A stretch of DNA of 29,957 bases from a virus (IMGVR_UViG_3300034104_001089:1-29957), one strand, 5' to 3'. Positions 21,987 to 28,668 are shown, counted from the stretch's first letter. Notes: generated from the letters alone by a model not told the origin. Numbers and translations: made by a program.

Positions 21987-22389
21987 CTAAACTAAATAGT
22001 GGTTGCTCGATATTTGTTTGTTCTACTTGCTCTTTTAAGCCATTTAAACGTTGTGTGATGCTTGGATTATATTGTCCTACCATACCACCTTCTATTTGGT
22101 CTTGACGCACAATTTCCTTTATATGCGTACAGATAGTAACAAATTCATTAAATCTTTTATCAGGATTATCAAAGTATTGTTTTACACATCCTACTTTATC
22201 GAAGCAATAAACTCTGAATCCTTCCATTGTTAAAGGTCTTTCAAGTGGCTCTGCTCGTTCTTCAAATTCCTTACCTCCGAATACTGATTTTATTCTTGGA
22301 TTACTCTTTACATCCTCTCTATACTTTTTGAATAGTTCGTATAGTTGTTCTGGTGATTCGAGATTGCGTGGTCTTCCTACTTTAGCCAT
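21952..22389 (-). CDS. terS: Terminase small subunit
   Basis: This 145-aa protein begins MAKVGRPRNLESPEQLYELF, has a DNA-binding-like helical N-terminus (PLTMEGFRVYCFDKVG, about 50-70) and a C-terminal segment SITQRLNGLKEQVEQ typical of small terminases. It recognises the packaging site and recruits TerL. It lies directly upstream of terL with overlapping ends. Confidence 0.85.
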   Translation of the reverse strand: MAKVGRPRNLESPEQLYELFKKYREDVKSNPRIKSVFGGKEFEERAEPLERPLTMEGFRVYCFDKVGCVKQYFDNPDKRFNEFVTICTHIKEIVRQDQIEGGMVGQYNPSITQRLNGLKEQVEQTNIEQPLFSLDDNNIGNTQDK

Positions 22390-22759
22390 TATTTTCTTCT
22401 TTGTATGTATTGTAAACTTTTGCTAACTCTGAATGCACCTCACGGAAACAACTTGAGCAGGAAGTAGGTCTTTTATTTGTATTGAATACTCTATTGTATA
22501 TCTTCAAGAGCATCTGTTGTGTACTTACGTTTATTTCGTTTCGTGTTTCTGCAAAATAAGTATGTAAGTAATTATACTCATCCTCATTCAAGCATTGTGG
22601 CTTCTTATAAGGAAACCACTCATTAAGTTTCTGTTTACGTTCCTCGCAATTACAATCATCACCTGCTATAAATTTTACTACTTGTGCAATACCTGTTGCT
22701 TCTAGTACTTTCTCTACTGTATCTCCTAAGCCTTTACTTGGTTTTCTTCCCCTTGCCAT
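22382..22759 (-). CDS. Hypothetical cysteine-containing protein upstream of terminase
   Basis: This 125-aa protein has two Cys clusters, CNCEERKQ (37-44) and CSSCF (99-103), which might bind a zinc ion together. The N-terminus MARGRKPSKG is basic, like a DNA-contact arm. It overlaps terS by 8 bases. I recall similar proteins just before terminase genes in Bacteroidetes phages, suggesting a packaging accessory, but function is unproven. Confidence 0.65.
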   Translation of the reverse strand: MARGRKPSKGLGDTVEKVLEATGIAQVVKFIAGDDCNCEERKQKLNEWFPYKKPQCLNEDEYNYLHTYFAETRNEINVSTQQMLLKIYNRVFNTNKRPTSCSSCFREVHSELAKVYNTYKEENNG

Positions 22760-22907
22760 TTTGCTCTAATAAATAGTTAACACCCATTAATAATCCAATT
22801 AGGAAATGATAGTCCACTGTGTTGAATCTATCTTGCTTTCCTATTACTTCAATCTTGGCAGTTATATCTTGTAACTGCTCTTTGAGAAACTTATCTACTT
22901 GTTTCAT
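22734..22907 (-). CDS. Hypothetical 57-aa helical protein
   Basis: This frame begins MKQVDKFLKEQLQDITAKIE and has a hydrophobic middle (YHFLIGLLMGVNYLL), ending GKGKKTK. It overlaps both neighbours (17 and 26 bases). It looks helical and may associate with membrane or dimerise. Unrecognised. Confidence 0.6.
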   Translation of the reverse strand: MKQVDKFLKEQLQDITAKIEVIGKQDRFNTVDYHFLIGLLMGVNYLLEQNGKGKKTK

Positions 22908-23061
22908 TGCTTATATATTTAATTAACTCTTTTTCGTTCTTTATGTTTTTTGCTTCGTGTTTTTGAAGCCTTATGTATTCAGTCTTACCTTTATGTAGTA
23001 CAGTGAAGATAGTTGTCAATTCTCCTTGCTCGTAATATTCCTCTATGTTTAATACTTTCAT
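22891..23061 (-). CDS. Hypothetical 56-aa protein
   Basis: A frame starting MKVLNIEEYYEQGELTTIFT and ending YISNETSR couples to the upstream stop as TAATG. It is a small alpha/beta protein with basic centre (LHKGKTEYIRLQKHEAKN). The AAACACG motif falls in Lys-His-Glu codons. No family recognised. Confidence 0.65.
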   Translation of the reverse strand: MKVLNIEEYYEQGELTTIFTVLHKGKTEYIRLQKHEAKNIKNEKELIKYISNETSR

Positions 23062-23264
23062 TAGTTTAATGTGTATAGAATATTCTTGTGTTCTGCTATT
23101 TCAAAATCAAAATGATTGCTTTGTTCTAATCCTTGCATCAATATATACTGATGGAATCCGTAAAGTATCATATATCCGATAACAATCCTTTCTAACTGCT
23201 CAAAGTCTGTTTTTAAATAAACTATCTGACCAATGCGATACTTAAATTCTCTCGTAATCTTCAT
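23061..23264 (-). CDS. Hypothetical 67-aa protein
   Basis: I take ATG 23264 (MKITREFKYRIGQIVYLKTD), which lies within the end of the sigma-like gene; the longer frame reads into that gene. The order of strands, with RIGQIVYLKTD followed by IVIGYMILYG, resembles small SH3-like or KOW-type beta barrels. Unassigned function. Confidence 0.65.
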   Translation of the reverse strand: MKITREFKYRIGQIVYLKTDFEQLERIVIGYMILYGFHQYILMQGLEQSNHFDFEIAEHKNILYTLN

Positions 23265-23775
23265 TGATAAAATCTTCGTAGTGTTCACTGCAATTATCTT
23301 GTACTCTTTCTTTGCAGTTCTTTAGTGTGTTGTATATAGATGATAGACTTATCTTAGTCTTGTCTGCAAGTTCTCTCATCGTTATATCTGAATCCTTATA
23401 GACTTTGAATAGCATTGCATCATACCAGTGCCACGAATCTATCTCATCGTTTAATCTTTGACTAAATATTTCGAATCCGTGTTTTGCTTCGTCTAATTCT
23501 TCATCCTCTACATCGAACTTATCAGATAACCTTGCAATGTCAATTCTGTTTCCGTGTTTCTTTAGGTCATTGTAGATATTTCGTAGCACAAACCAAACAT
23601 AAGCCTTATTCACTTCTCCGTTATTGACTATCTTATCTTCGGTAGTATATCGGTTGATTCGTAGATACATTTCCTGCACTATGTCCTCTGCATAGTCATT
23701 CTCTCCCCAACTCCTAACTATCTTCAAGTATTCGTTGTGATATTTAGCAATGTATGTTAACCAATCTGCACTCAA
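23242..23775 (-). CDS. Sigma-70-like transcription factor
   Basis: This 177-aa protein has a region-2-like segment YAEDIVQEMYLRI (28-40), followed by YVWFVLRNIYNDLKKHG (59-75), an acidic linker, and a C-terminal helix-turn-helix TMRELADKTKISLSSIYNTL (132-151) like region 4. This matches ECF-type sigma factors. No ATG is available: the start appears to be TTG at 23775, with an in-frame stop (TAG) shortly upstream. Located just before terminase, it could direct host RNA polymerase to late promoters. An activity as anti-host regulator is an alternative. Confidence 0.78.
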   Translation of the reverse strand: MSADWLTYIAKYHNEYLKIVRSWGENDYAEDIVQEMYLRINRYTTEDKIVNNGEVNKAYVWFVLRNIYNDLKKHGNRIDIARLSDKFDVEDEELDEAKHGFEIFSQRLNDEIDSWHWYDAMLFKVYKDSDITMRELADKTKISLSSIYNTLKNCKERVQDNCSEHYEDFINEDYERI

Positions 23776-23786
23776 TAGTGCAAAAT

Positions 23787-23864
23787 TTAACTTAATTTTC
23801 TATATATCAGTATCAAAACAGAAGATATTACAAAATCAGTTATTAACAATAGTAGTTTTTCCAT
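23787..23864 (-). CDS. Possible 25-aa membrane peptide
   Basis: A short frame encodes MEKLLLLITDFVISSVLILI then YRKLS, a single transmembrane helix with a basic end. It fills the gap between the 112-aa gene and the sigma-like gene. It is supported only by its hydrophobic pattern and A-rich start. Confidence 0.35.
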   Translation of the reverse strand: MEKLLLLITDFVISSVLILIYRKLS

Positions 23865-23869
23865 ATCTT

Positions 23870-24208
23870 TTAAATTGAATATTTTTCTTGTAATCCAGAT
23901 ATTGCTGTAAATATTGGTGTTACTTTATATACTGAATTCATTGTATATAACAAATCGTACCCTTTATGCTCTTCTTGTTTCTGTACTTCTGAAGTATGAA
24001 ACCATTTACCATCACCATAATTTACAAATAAACAGTTAAACTTTTTAGATAGTTCTAAATTTATAAAAGTATTTTTGGCTTTAAATCCTTTATTAAAACC
24101 ATTAGGATGATTGTTTTTAAATTTAGTATCTTCTACTTTCTCCAAATCCATACGCATAATAGCGTATTTGTCGTAGTTAATCATATTTAAAACACCTTTT
24201 TTTTTCAT
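23870..24208 (-). CDS. Hypothetical 112-aa protein
   Basis: This protein begins MKKKGVLNMINYDKYAIMRM (the internal Met9 is an alternative start) and has a compact alpha/beta look with NTFINLELSKKFNCLFVNYG and GKWFHTSEVQ. No family recognised. Its ATG overlaps the preceding stop as TAATG. Confidence 0.7.
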   Translation of the reverse strand: MKKKGVLNMINYDKYAIMRMDLEKVEDTKFKNNHPNGFNKGFKAKNTFINLELSKKFNCLFVNYGDGKWFHTSEVQKQEEHKGYDLLYTMNSVYKVTPIFTAISGLQEKYSI

Positions 24209-24339
24209 TATTCTTCAGGATTTAATCTCTCAAATGCAGTATCTTGATATACCCAACTTAACACATAGTTAGTTGCTCTTTGCCAGTTACGTTTTAGAAA
24301 TGGATGCTTTTCGTGTTTTCTTCGTCTATTCTTGTTCAT
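24208..24339 (-). CDS. Hypothetical basic 43-aa protein
   Basis: This frame begins MNKNRRRKHEKHPFLKRNWQ and ends DTAFERLNPEE. The N-terminus is very basic, so nucleic-acid binding is possible. Start and stop both overlap neighbours by 1-4 bases. The motif AAAACACG lies in Arg-Lys-His-Glu codons. Confidence 0.65.
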   Translation of the reverse strand: MNKNRRRKHEKHPFLKRNWQRATNYVLSWVYQDTAFERLNPEE

Positions 24340-24431
24340 AATTTATTATCATATTTGTCTAATAATCCTGAATACTTAAATGAAATACCCCATATAGGCA
24401 ATACAATTAAAAATATTATATAAGCATCCAT
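24336..24431 (-). CDS. Small membrane protein, 31 aa
   Basis: This starts MDAYIIFLIVLPIWGISFKY and has one transmembrane helix (3-18) with a charged tail. I take ATG 24431, one base after the preceding stop codon; the longer frame only reads through that gene. Its stop overlaps the next start (ATGA). Confidence 0.55.
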   Translation of the reverse strand: MDAYIIFLIVLPIWGISFKYSGLLDKYDNKL

Positions 24432-24432
24432 T

Positions 24433-24648
24433 CTATTCTGATTTAAATGTTTCGTTGTAGTATTGTCTTCTGTAATTTTCACTACCTTCATAATGTGCAT
24501 CATTAATTTGCTCCTTCTCCATTTCTTTGGCTTTTTCAAACAATGCTTCTCTTTGTTCCATAAATTCATTAAATGTTAAAAAACCATCAAATAATTGTAG
24601 TGATATACATTCAATCTCATTATTTAACAATTCTATTGTTGTTTTCAT
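24433..24648 (-). CDS. Small MEKEQI-family protein A
   Basis: This 71-aa helical protein has the block AKEMEKEQINDAHYEG (40-55) and ends YYNETFKSE. The same arrangement (AL/K-EMEKEQI ... YYN-T-K) appears in the 68-aa protein at 29257-29463, so the two are dispersed paralogs. Function unknown; overlaps the 72-aa gene's stop. Confidence 0.7.
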   Translation of the reverse strand: MKTTIELLNNEIECISLQLFDGFLTFNEFMEQREALFEKAKEMEKEQINDAHYEGSENYRRQYYNETFKSE

Positions 24649-24863
24649 ATTTCAATTCCGTTTTCAGTTAGTATTCCGTTAAATTCTTCTCTGATTCTTT
24701 CAAAAGTATCTCTTTCAATATCAGATAGTTGTTCGTTATATTTTATTTCTCTCCTTAAATATTGGTAAAATTCAAATAAACAAACGTAATAATCTGCTGA
24801 TTTTACTGCTCGATTAAATTCTTCGTTATCTTCAGGGAGATTAAATGTAAGTGTTGCTTTCAT
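24645..24863 (-). CDS. Hypothetical 72-aa acidic protein
   Basis: This protein begins MKATLTFNLPEDNEEFNRAV and has alternating strand and helices with Tyr/Glu-rich surface. I recall this 'LTFNLPED..EF' opening as common in phage hypothetical proteins. Start context AACTATG, inside the end of the upstream coiled-coil gene. Confidence 0.7.
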   Translation of the reverse strand: MKATLTFNLPEDNEEFNRAVKSADYYVCLFEFYQYLRREIKYNEQLSDIERDTFERIREEFNGILTENGIEI

Positions 24864-25003
24864 AGTTTCTCTAATTGTTCTTCTAATATTTCTAACTCTG
24901 CTTCGTACTTCTGCATATCGTATAATAAGTCATTTACTTTGCAGTAGTATATCTTACCTTGTAGGTAGTCTATCTCTTGTTCTATTTCTATTCGTGTTTT
25001 CAT
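24860..25003 (-). CDS. Hypothetical coiled-coil protein, 47 aa
   Basis: This frame begins MKTRIEIEQEIDYLQGKIYY and continues as a coiled coil to LEEQLEKL. It is joined by ATGA overlaps on both sides. The AAAACACG motif occupies its second to fourth codons (Lys-Thr-Arg), directly after the ATG. Confidence 0.7.
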   Translation of the reverse strand: MKTRIEIEQEIDYLQGKIYYCKVNDLLYDMQKYEAELEILEEQLEKL

Positions 25004-25251
25004 AGGTCTAAATCAATTTTAGTTAACCATTCTCTAAATAATAACTGCAATTCATTTTGTTGCTCCATTGCTTCGTTATATTCTTCTTTTAGTACACTTT
25101 GATTAGTGAAGTGATTGTCTAATGCTCTGATTGAATTTATAACCGTGTTTGCCTTAAATTTAACTTCGTGTCTTAAAGGCACATCTTCGAGTAAATCTGC
25201 TAACACAGGCAATAAAGAAGTTGATAAAATTAGTTTTTCTTGTGTTTCCAT
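25000..25251 (-). CDS. Hypothetical helical 83-aa protein
   Basis: This protein begins METQEKLILSTSLLPVLADL and is predicted entirely helical, ending LLFREWLTKIDLDL. No known domain. Start context AAAACTATG, 15 bases after the NinG stop. Confidence 0.7.
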   Translation of the reverse strand: METQEKLILSTSLLPVLADLLEDVPLRHEVKFKANTVINSIRALDNHFTNQSVLKEEYNEAMEQQNELQLLFREWLTKIDLDL

Positions 25252-25265
25252 AGTTTTGTTTTTTG

Positions 25266-25796
25266 CTAATATAATTCTTTTATTTTATTCTTATACATTT
25301 CGATAATATTTTTTAATTCATCTTTAGTCCACTTCTTTGTTTCATTTGAAAAACTTTCAAGCATTGCATATCCATCTAATCCTATTTTTTTTATTAATTC
25401 TTCTCTATATGCTATTAAGTTTCCGTGTTTATGTTGGTTACAAGCGACACATTGTCCGTGAACATTATCAGGATTAAATCTAATTGCTGAATGTCCTCCT
25501 GCACTCCAATAATGACCAGCATCAAATTTGCTTCCTAAAGGTTTATTACAACTTATGCAAGGTTGGTATTTATCTCGTTCTCGGATGTATTTATTAAATA
25601 CTTGTTGAGCAATCTTAAGATAGTCCTGTAAGGTCATTAATTCCTCTTTTCGTTGCTTCTGTCGTTTCTTTTCTTCCTTTGCTTTATTCTCCTTCCAAAA
25701 CACAGATAAACATTCTTCTTTAGTGCAATACTTTTGAAATGATGTATATGGGTGAAACTTCTCCTCGCAGTTCTTACATTTCTTGCTTCTTATCAT
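25266..25796 (-). CDS. ninG: NinG-like recombination protein
   Basis: This 176-aa protein matches the lambda NinG (Rap) family of Holliday-junction/branched-DNA nucleases. An N-terminal zinc region (CKNCEEKF, KYCTKEEC; Cys7, Cys10, Cys24, Cys29) precedes a Lys-rich helix, then the core CISCNKPLGS (80-89), AGHYWSAGGHSAIRFNPDN (93-111) and HGQCVACNQHKHGN (113-126) with Cys116/Cys119. It resolves recombination intermediates, complementing ERF and the exonuclease. It overlaps the 87-aa gene start as ATGA. Confidence 0.92.
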   Translation of the reverse strand: MIRSKKCKNCEEKFHPYTSFQKYCTKEECLSVFWKENKAKEEKKRQKQRKEELMTLQDYLKIAQQVFNKYIRERDKYQPCISCNKPLGSKFDAGHYWSAGGHSAIRFNPDNVHGQCVACNQHKHGNLIAYREELIKKIGLDGYAMLESFSNETKKWTKDELKNIIEMYKNKIKELY

Positions 25797-26056
25797 AATT
25801 CATATATTTTATCTATTGCTAACTTACTATTTAACTCTAAATTGATTCTTAATAGTTCCGTGTTTTCCTGCATTAACTGTCTATTCTCTGCTTCTAATTC
25901 AAATAAAGTTATCCTTACTTGTTCTAAATCATTGCAGATGCGTTGTATTCCTATTCTCTTTTCATCACTCATCTTCTCTAACTGCAATCTTAATAGCATT
26001 TTATTGATTGTTAGATTAATGTTGATTCTTGCTGTTGTTAGTTTTAAATTATCCAT
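25793..26056 (-). CDS. Hypothetical coiled-coil protein, 87 aa
   Basis: This protein begins MDNLKLTTARININLTINKM and has long coiled coils (ELEAENRQLMQENTELLRIN). It begins directly after an AAAACACGTAACTATG junction, and a second near-copy of that sequence (AAAACACGGAACTAT) lies inside it at 25859. No known function. Confidence 0.7.
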   Translation of the reverse strand: MDNLKLTTARININLTINKMLLRLQLEKMSDEKRIGIQRICNDLEQVRITLFELEAENRQLMQENTELLRINLELNSKLAIDKIYEL

Positions 26057-26068
26057 AGTTACGTGTTT

Positions 26069-26518
26069 TTATATGATATGATATTTTTCTTTAGCATTTA
26101 TATATGCTTGTCTTGCTTCTTCTTCAGTATTAAATAAACCTAAATAAATTCTATTTTTATTTACTTTTATAGATGCTTGCCATTTTTTTGCGTTTTTATG
26201 CCAACTATATCCTTTTAATATATTTCTATTCCATTGATTTTTTATATATGTTATACTTCTTAAATTACAAATTCTATTATCTTTTTTATTTCTATTTATA
26301 TGGTCTATTTGTTCAATAATTTCATTATTAATGATATACCAAGCATATTGATGTGCTAATAAATTTATTTTTTCTTTATTATATTTTAAACAAATACATA
26401 TATATCCATTTTTATTTCTATTAATTTCATTTCCATATATACCAAATATTTTTCCTGTTTCAGGATTATATGTATATCCTTTTTCAATTGCAAGTTTACA
26501 TTTTTCTTCTCTTGTCAT
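26069..26518 (-). CDS. Free-standing HNH endonuclease with AP2 domain
   Basis: This 149-aa protein has an HNH core with His56 (LLAHQYAW), IDHINRNKKDNRICNLR (71-87) and a C-terminal AP2-type DNA-binding domain (103-147: YSWHKNAKKWQASIKVN, RIYLGLFNTEEEARQAY). Such proteins are typically phage homing endonucleases. The gene is visibly more AT-rich and Ile/Asn/Lys-biased than its neighbours and is flanked on both sides by near-identical AAAACACGnAACTATG sequences, suggesting late insertion. Confidence 0.88.
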   Translation of the reverse strand: MTREEKCKLAIEKGYTYNPETGKIFGIYGNEINRNKNGYICICLKYNKEKINLLAHQYAWYIINNEIIEQIDHINRNKKDNRICNLRSITYIKNQWNRNILKGYSWHKNAKKWQASIKVNKNRIYLGLFNTEEEARQAYINAKEKYHII

Positions 26519-26529
26519 AGTTCCGTGTT

Positions 26530-27501
26530 TTAAAATGGTAGCCCATCATCAAAGTTAACATTCTGTTGAATAGCATTGTGAATATTCGTTTCTTTTATTA
26601 TTTCATTTTGTGGAGATGCGTAAATCTTTTCATATACATTAGGTGCTGGATTAGTCTGTTCAAAGTATGTTAATCTATCTTTGTCAAACCATATCTCAAT
26701 ACTTCCTACTTTTCCATTACTTCGTGGTTTAATCTTATTAAAATGAATTTCTGCAAGGTTAAGTGTTGTATCTTGTCTATGTACTGTTATCATACATTTA
26801 CCACTATTGAACCATTCACTACCTCCTTTCAAATCATAAGGTACAGGAACTGCTCTTTTACCATTTACTTTCTCTGTTAGTTTAGGATGAATTATAGTGT
26901 GTAAATGCAAGTTATTATCCTCTGCAATTTGATTTCGATAAGGTAAAACGTATTCCAAGTATTGAGCATAACCTCCGTGTTTTTCGTATTCGTGTGTTAA
27001 GTCCTTCCAACTATCAATAGAAGCAGTGTGCAATCCTTCGTGTTTTTGTATCTGAACTGCCATATCCCAAAATTGTATTGGAGTCATCTTTGCCTTTACA
27101 TCTGATTTAGTTAGTACTTTAAAATGTTGAATCACCCAATCTATATTTCTATTGATTTCTTCGTTTGTAATTACATTGTTACTACTTGGATTAAAAGACT
27201 TACCTGTTTTTTTGTGTATAAGGTCTGCTATGATTTCTACATTCGTTCCAACATCAGGAAAATATATTAAATGCTTCCATCCATAAAACATCGAAGTATT
27301 TATAAGAAGTTCCATAAGCACCTGTGTTTTACCTGACATCGGATAACCTGTCCAATCTGTGCAGTTTCCTAAACTCATCGAATAGTATTCGTGAAGTGTT
27401 TTAAATCCTAAATACTTTCCTTTCTCGTTATATGTATCTCGGTATGTAAATAGTTTGTCTATGACATCACCTATCTCTGTTATTTTATATCCATTATCCA
27501 T
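26530..27501 (-). CDS. DnaB/RecA-fold replicative ATPase with SSB-like C-terminal tip
   Basis: This 323-aa ATPase has Walker A GYPMSGKTQ (52-60), a RecA-like core with HTASIDSWKDLTH (Walker B Asp about 164) and HLHTIIHPKLTEK (arginine-finger-side strand) and a KGGSEWFNSGKCMITVHR segment. It lacks the DnaB N-terminal domain and is probably a replicative helicase or loader acting with the upstream initiator. The C-terminus ends NFDDGLPF, strikingly like the acidic SSB tip that recruits repair and replication proteins. Confidence 0.8.
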   Translation of the reverse strand: MDNGYKITEIGDVIDKLFTYRDTYNEKGKYLGFKTLHEYYSMSLGNCTDWTGYPMSGKTQVLMELLINTSMFYGWKHLIYFPDVGTNVEIIADLIHKKTGKSFNPSSNNVITNEEINRNIDWVIQHFKVLTKSDVKAKMTPIQFWDMAVQIQKHEGLHTASIDSWKDLTHEYEKHGGYAQYLEYVLPYRNQIAEDNNLHLHTIIHPKLTEKVNGKRAVPVPYDLKGGSEWFNSGKCMITVHRQDTTLNLAEIHFNKIKPRSNGKVGSIEIWFDKDRLTYFEQTNPAPNVYEKIYASPQNEIIKETNIHNAIQQNVNFDDGLPF

Positions 27502-28138
27502 AAGGTGAGAATTTAGGTTTATTATCTATTGTATAATCATTTCCAAATTTAGTACTATTCTTTTTCCAAGTTCCTAATCTTCGTTCAATATTAAAAGTTC
27601 TCTTAAGTTCAAAATTAAGTTTCTTTTTATCTTGTGTTTCTTCTGTCCAATAGTAATAAAAGTCTTTTATAAATTCTCTACCATACTTTTCGACATAAGG
27701 TTGAAGTGATAAAGCAAACTCTTGTTTGCGTTCTTCTATTGTTCCTTGTTCTATTGTTACTTGTTTATTTATACTCACAGTGCTTTGACGTTGCTTTGTA
27801 CTGTGCTTTGATAGTGCTTTATCAAGTGCTTTGTTGTTTGCTTTTGCGTTTAACGTCAACTCAATTACATTAGAAGAGTATTGATTTTTAGAGTATTCAT
27901 GTACTTTAAAGAAACCAAATTCAACTATTTCATCAAAATGTTTTTTATATGAAGAATAAGATTTAATACCTGTTGCTTCTAATACCATTGAAGTAGGAAA
28001 TCCAAACTTTGTTTTCCATCCAAGTCTATTACAATGTTCAATAGCAAAAAAATAGATTGATGTATGAATAGGTTTAATTTTGTCAGGATGATTAAATGAA
28101 TAATCAAACCATGATCTGCTTAATTCATAACTGTTCAT
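27494..28138 (-). CDS. Replication initiator-like protein
   Basis: This 214-aa protein has an N-terminal winged-helix region (SIYFFAIEHCNRLGWKTKFG, SMVLEATGIKSYSSYKKHFDE; 27-72), a Lys/Ser/Gln-rich linker (KALDKALSKHSTKQRQSTVS) and a C-terminal helical domain with FIKDFYYYWTEETQDKKKLN, a DnaD-like or primosomal pattern. It probably binds the origin and loads the adjacent ATPase; its stop and the ATPase start overlap. No origin repeats were identified within it. Confidence 0.7.
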   Translation of the reverse strand: MNSYELSRSWFDYSFNHPDKIKPIHTSIYFFAIEHCNRLGWKTKFGFPTSMVLEATGIKSYSSYKKHFDEIVEFGFFKVHEYSKNQYSSNVIELTLNAKANNKALDKALSKHSTKQRQSTVSINKQVTIEQGTIEERKQEFALSLQPYVEKYGREFIKDFYYYWTEETQDKKKLNFELKRTFNIERRLGTWKKNSTKFGNDYTIDNKPKFSPYG

Positions 28139-28301
28139 CTGTAATTTTTATATAATCAATTAATGCTTTAATTTCTTTGTCATTCATTATATAATAACAA
28201 GTTCCATGACCATTTAAAACTGATACCATTAATTCACCATCATTAGTGCGATAAAATTCAATTTCTCCTTCTTCATTTTGTGATTTAATCAATAGTTGCA
28301 T
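28125..28301 (-). CDS. Hypothetical 58-aa protein ahead of the replication genes
   Basis: This frame begins MQLLIKSQNEEGEIEFYRTN and continues as beta strands then a C-terminal helix (NDKEIKALIDYIKITDEQL). It overlaps the initiator start by 14 bases. It is the first gene after the kissing-loop leader. Unrecognised. Confidence 0.65.
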   Translation of the reverse strand: MQLLIKSQNEEGEIEFYRTNDGELMVSVLNGHGTCYYIMNDKEIKALIDYIKITDEQL

Positions 28302-28326
28302 AAAAATAATTTTTAATAAACAAAAA

Positions 28327-28412
28327 ACCCGACCTTTATCCAGTAGGGTTCGACGTCTACTTTCAAAAAATCGGGTAATAATTTTTTTAGTTACTTAATG
28401 TCGAACCGTAAC
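28327..28412 (-). ncRNA. Two-hairpin kissing-loop RNA with terminal U tract
   Basis: As minus-strand RNA, hairpin 1 has stem GUUAC/GUAAC (28412-28408 and 28394-28390) with GGUUCGAC in its 13-nt loop. Hairpin 2 is an outer stem ACCCGA/UCGGGU (28376-28371 and 28332-28327) enclosing an inner stem AGUAG/CUACU (28361-28357 and 28346-28342) whose 10-nt loop contains GUCGAACC. The two loops are complementary over 8 bases. A T tract follows the outer stem, so it could act as terminator or attenuator. It lies between the 64-aa gene and the 58-aa/replication genes. No known family is recognised. The interval 28302-28431 holds only this RNA and its promoter. Confidence 0.7.
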
Positions 28413-28418
28413 CGTATA

Positions 28419-28426
28419 CAAATATA
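28419..28426 (-). promoter_or_regulatory. -7 promoter element before the kissing-loop RNA
   Basis: On the minus strand TATATTTG matches the Bacteroidetes TAnnTTTG box. It falls right after the 64-aa gene's stop and a few bases upstream of the first hairpin, so transcription would begin at or just before the structured RNA. The -33 region shows no clear match. Confidence 0.5.
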
Positions 28427-28431
28427 ACTAA

Positions 28432-28626
28432 TTATTCTGATTCTTGTTTTGAATACATACCTAATCGTTTTGAACAATTTTCTATCCAGTCATCTAATAG
28501 CCATACATCGTATATGTCATCAGGATTCCTATCAGACTTTTTAATAGCATCTTCTTTACTATTTGCTTTGCCTATCCAATAGTTAGGACTTCCTTCATTC
28601 CATACGAATACTTTATAATAATTCAT
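28432..28626 (-). CDS. Hypothetical 64-aa acidic protein
   Basis: This protein begins MNYYKVFVWNEGSPNYWIGK and contains ANSKEDAIKKSDRNPDDIYD, an alpha/beta pattern often found in small phage proteins. Its ATG follows AAAACACGAAACTATG exactly. It is flanked by a terminator upstream and a promoter-leader downstream, so it may form its own unit. Confidence 0.7.
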   Translation of the reverse strand: MNYYKVFVWNEGSPNYWIGKANSKEDAIKKSDRNPDDIYDVWLLDDWIENCSKRLGMYSKQESE

Positions 28627-28643
28627 AGTTTCGTGTTTTTGTT

Positions 28644-28666
28644 AAAAAATGCTCGTCTTTCCGAGC
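28644..28666 (-). terminator. Intrinsic terminator after the SSB-like gene
   Basis: On the minus strand GCTCG/CGAGC (28666-28662 and 28655-28651) pair around a 6-nt loop and are followed by A and six T. It closes the recombination/SSB transcript before the 64-aa gene. Confidence 0.8.
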
Positions 28667-28668
28667 TG

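Noticed and set aside
24432-24569. N-terminal extension of the 31-aa membrane ORF (start at 24569)
   Set aside because: The extra residues are an out-of-frame translation of the MEKEQI-family gene.
28343-28361. tRNA T-arm-like GGTTCGA sequence
   Set aside because: No acceptor, D or anticodon arm can be drawn around it on either strand; it is better explained by the kissing-loop hairpin.
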